Position numbers and translations under genes: made by a program. A stretch of DNA of 22,998 nt from Trichinella spiralis (Eukaryota; Nematoda; Enoplea; Trichinellida; Trichinellidae), in contig CM012954.1 of NCBI GenBank assembly GCA_000181795.3, forward strand, positions 15,303,289 through 15,326,286. Direction: 5' to 3'. Of the stretch, positions 19,760 to 22,998 are shown in pieces. The notes beneath the pieces were generated by a model. It saw only the letters and a program-made list of their open reading frames with translations, had not been told where the DNA came from and searched no databases. The number at the start of each line of letters is the position of its first letter. Within the stretch, counting starts at the first letter, position 1.

Positions 19760-22700
19760 AGCGCCGAATTTTAGCAGGGTCCCTCTTGATTCTTTTTTTT
19801 ACTTAATAAACATGTAAAGTTATTATCAGGAAAACTTTCTGTTCTATAATGTTTTGACTTGTTAATAATAACATTATTTTGCCTTTTTTTTATCAAGTAA
19901 GCAATGAATGAGTATGAGATGAAGATCTTTCAATGAGTGTAAATGAAGATAATTGACTTTCGGTATATCGACTTATCAGATTCATAAATTGAACCATATC
20001 GATAAGCTGAAATTATTATTATTATTATTATTAATTCAATCACACTAAAGTGTACTGTATATTTTTTGATGACACTTTGAAGAAATGTTTTGGTTCATCG
20101 CATTTTTCCATCGACGCCAGGCTGTCTGTTGCGCCGCAACGACTACGAACTGGCATTGCTTTTGGCCATCGCATCGGCAAGATAGATAGATAGATAGATA
20201 GATAGACAGACAGATAGATAGATAGATGGATAGATTTCAACAAATCGGCAAAATTCAAGATTGGAAGAAAAAATTGCAATTGTGCATTTCACTATTTCAT
20301 AATTGAATCACAATTGTTGAATTGATTTATAATATATCCGTTGAAAAAAGAAGTCAACAAACAGACAGCATGCAATTGAAAAATCTGCAAATGATTGCTG
20401 TTGTATTATGCATTCATCGTATGATTGGATTTTGTGGGAAAATTTTCCATTTTTGACAGTTTTTTTAATAGATAAATTGCTGCAATGTTGACGAAAGTAT
20501 TTTCATTTATTCTTTTTTTTTCGAAACATCAAATGCTGCATCCATTGGATTCATTGGTTTGGAACAGTGATTTTCAGGTTGCGGTTGATCGCTTTCAGTT
20601 GAGAGCTTTATGCGTTATAGCCGATGCCGACTGACGTTTGTATTTGCAATTGATTAATTTTTCATAATCTTTTGAAAAATGCCGAAAAGACTAGAATAAA
20701 TAATAAAGCTTGATAATAGTGTAAACTTTTGCATGGCAAAAAATATGGTGATGCGAAAAGGGACCAATCAAAAAAAAGTGGCAATTTTCCACAGATAAAT
20801 TGTGCATAAATGAAATTGTGAACTTTGATGATAGTTTGGTACAAAAATTGGGCCATTTGATCTCAGGCATGCTGATGATTAGGGGAGAGATTGGTGAAAT
20901 TAATTTCCTCTCTCGAGACAGCTGTTGCTTGTGTCAAGAAGCCGTTAATAATTTGCTACCGATGCTTTGCACCGTTTTGTTCCAGTTTCTTGTTTCCTTC
21001 TTGCCGCTGCTTTGAAGTTAATGTTGCTGTTACCTGTCAACAGAAGTAATTTATTTAATTTAAACAATTTAACGTGTTTTATGAAAATTATTATTATTAT
21101 TATTATTATCTCAACTGCTCTTACACTGTGCCAATAATTATAATACAAGATTGTCAACTTTTGCAAGTAGAGATTGAAGCAAAAGTGGAAGGGGGGAAAT
21201 TTTGTTCATTAATTTGTTTGCTTGTTTATTTCAACGTTTCCGTTGTGCTTTTCGTGTTTTGAATATTTGCAAAAAAATAAAAGCCAAAAAAATTGTCACT
21301 TGTCACATGTGTTTGTTTGTCGATTTCTTTTTTCACAGAATAGCTTCAATTTGGTTGGGAAATTTTGTTAAATTGAATTTTTTTTTCCTCCTCTTCCACT
21401 TGTAAAAGTGCGAAATGTTATTTTGAGAGCATCTTTTAAATTGAAAAACAAAAAGTTTTCCATCACTATTCGTTGGTTTCTTATTACTAGAAACAGAAGT
21501 TTTCATAATTATTATGCAAATTTCGAATTTCATCTTTTTGCAATAAATACAACACGAAGCATATCGAGTTGCAATTGTATTTCTGTTGCATAATACGGTT
21601 CAGTGAATTTAAGTTTATTAGTGTGAGTTGCAGCTGGATTTTTAAACTGAATGAAATTGAATTTAAATGAAAATTTTAAAATAAACATTATTATTATTAT
21701 TAGCAAAATTGGGGGTTTTTTCTTGGGTTTCTCGTTTCAAATTTGAACTGAAGGCGTGAAGAAAATAGTTATTTTCAAGAAGGGCATCCGGTTGACTTAT
21801 TTTGCATCTTAATCAACAGCAACTGACCTGTTGTCGTTTAAAATTATATTACCAAAATACAGACTTCATTGAAATCTAGTTTTGATGCTTTTATTCTCAT
21901 TTTATTTTATTTTATCATTAGCTCATTATTGAAAAATAACTTTAAATTGCTTTTTTATTATTTTATTTTTAAATTTATTCAGTTCAGCAATGCAATAATG
22001 TAAAAAAGAATAATAATAATAAAATTGCAAATGGGTGCAAAGTAAAAATGATCACTCTGTTGAAAATAGCATGTTCTATGATGAATGATTGATGATGATG
22101 ATGAATTTTCAGTTTAGCGTATACTTATTATATGTTGTTATTATTCATAAATATGCCATGCAATAGATTGTTACACTGAGAAGTATTGTTCATTTATATA
22201 TTTATTCATATTTACATTGCATGCAAACATACATTACTGACCATTAATAATTTGATAAATAATCAAATGTTGAACTTTTCCCACTTTGTGCTTCATTGAT
22301 GTAACTTATACTATAAGTTGTGTTTTATGAATGAAAATTGTTTTCTTCTTCTTCTTCTCATTTTGCAAATACATATATATATATTGTATTCAATGTAAAA
22401 TTGAAATAGTTTACGCATGCACACACACACAGTTGTATGCAAATGAATGAAAAATGTGTAACAACAGCAACAAAAAGTGAACAGTATAACATTGTATTGG
22501 TTGTTGTGGTAAAAGGGTTGATACAGGAGGAAGGTTTGAATGAATGAATGAATCTGATCAGATTAGTAAGTAGTATTTTTGCAAGATGGGAAAAAGTTGA
22601 ATGTCTTTTTAGACCGACGGCAATTTTTGACAGATTGTTGTCAGCAATTTTCCATTGAAGCAGAATTGAGAGAGAGAAATTGTTGCATGCATGCTCAGCA

Positions 22701-22998
22701 CTGGCGTTGTACTGGTGCTGCTGCTGCTCTTCACTGTAGCCGCTTGTTCAGCTTCAGTTCACCCGTTCCAAACCAACTCGGGCGTCGATCAATTTAATCA
22801 GGCTTCTGCAAATTGATGCTCCAAGAACCTGTTCACAGGTTGTACGCGCATCATCCCCCCTTTTTCTTTCACCATTTTCAATGAATGACATTTTACGGCT
22901 CATTTTCATTTTTACAATCAAGACTTGCCGCCGTTGCATGCTGGAGATGCGTTGAAATTGTTTCACCATTTTTCTTTTTTCCAACACACTGCTTGATG
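19760..22998. other. KLF upstream region, no convincing gene
   Basis: AT-rich, with ATT/TTA runs (about 20014-20033, 21087-21111, 21688-21702), TTC and TA runs (about 22345-22385), an AC run (about 22422-22432) and GAAT units (about 22536-22553). Two more GC-balanced patches, about 20540-20640 (two ATTGG boxes and CTGACGTTTG) and about 22610-22860, could be regulatory. Open frames in the last patch lack recognisable protein features. Confidence 0.55.
20181..20236. repeat. (GATA)n microsatellite
   Basis: About 56 bp of GATA units with GACA and GATG interruptions, upstream of the KLF gene. Confidence 0.9.

Noticed and set aside
19524-19817. Overlapping plus-strand frames across the KLF promoter block
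   Set aside because: Open only because the DNA is richer in GC; two frames are open at once, a sign of composition rather than coding.
20181-20236. CRISPR-like spacing of repeats
   Set aside because: These and all similar runs are plain microsatellites without spacers, in eukaryotic DNA.
22754-22987. Minus-strand frame at the right edge
   Set aside because: TTG start, an internal ATG giving about 71 residues, no recognisable domain. It could at most be an untranslated upstream exon.

Overview
The window looks like ordinary nuclear DNA of a small-genome invertebrate. It is AT-rich, with many microsatellites and intron-bearing genes. All three coding acceptors of the main gene end in TTTCAG or TTTTCAG, a style typical of nematodes, and the introns range from 81 nt to 5.4 kb. 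An early-branching (dorylaimid-type, Trichinella/Trichuris-like) nematode is my best guess. This is inference, and another ecdysozoan is not excluded.

The one gene I am sure of is a Krueppel-like factor on the minus strand. Four coding exons (19219-19121, 13705-12877, 12795-12736, 11697-11390) splice in phase to 431 codons. The product has three C2H2 fingers whose sequence, with the basic stretch in front, is closest to vertebrate KLF5. An N-terminal RRESAS...EEFF motif and two VKLE sumoylation-type sites also match KLF5. A GC-richer block with CCAAT boxes and a GC/CACCC box lies just upstream (about 19560-19720) and is the likely promoter.

Immediately downstream on the same strand (10753-10433, 5' intron 10839-10765) is a small secreted, six-cysteine protein gene of unknown family. 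A 10-N assembly gap interrupts it. It starts only about 240 nt after the probable KLF poly(A) signal.

The left 10 kb has no gene I can name. It holds a decayed tandem repeat of about 510 bp (204-1390), a duplicated segment of about 1.3-1.5 kb (3340-4160 and 4600-5510), a second duplicated piece (2460-2640 and 6152-6330), a piggyBac-like MITE (5588-5967), and scattered coding-like blocks on the plus strand (6177-6736, about 7784-7836, about 8137-8580) that look like a broken or unrecognised gene.

The right 3.2 kb (19.76-23.0 kb) is KLF upstream DNA with simple repeats and no convincing gene. I found no RNA gene, no CRISPR array and no clearly new system. The decayed repeats and the secreted-protein locus are the parts least explained by known families.
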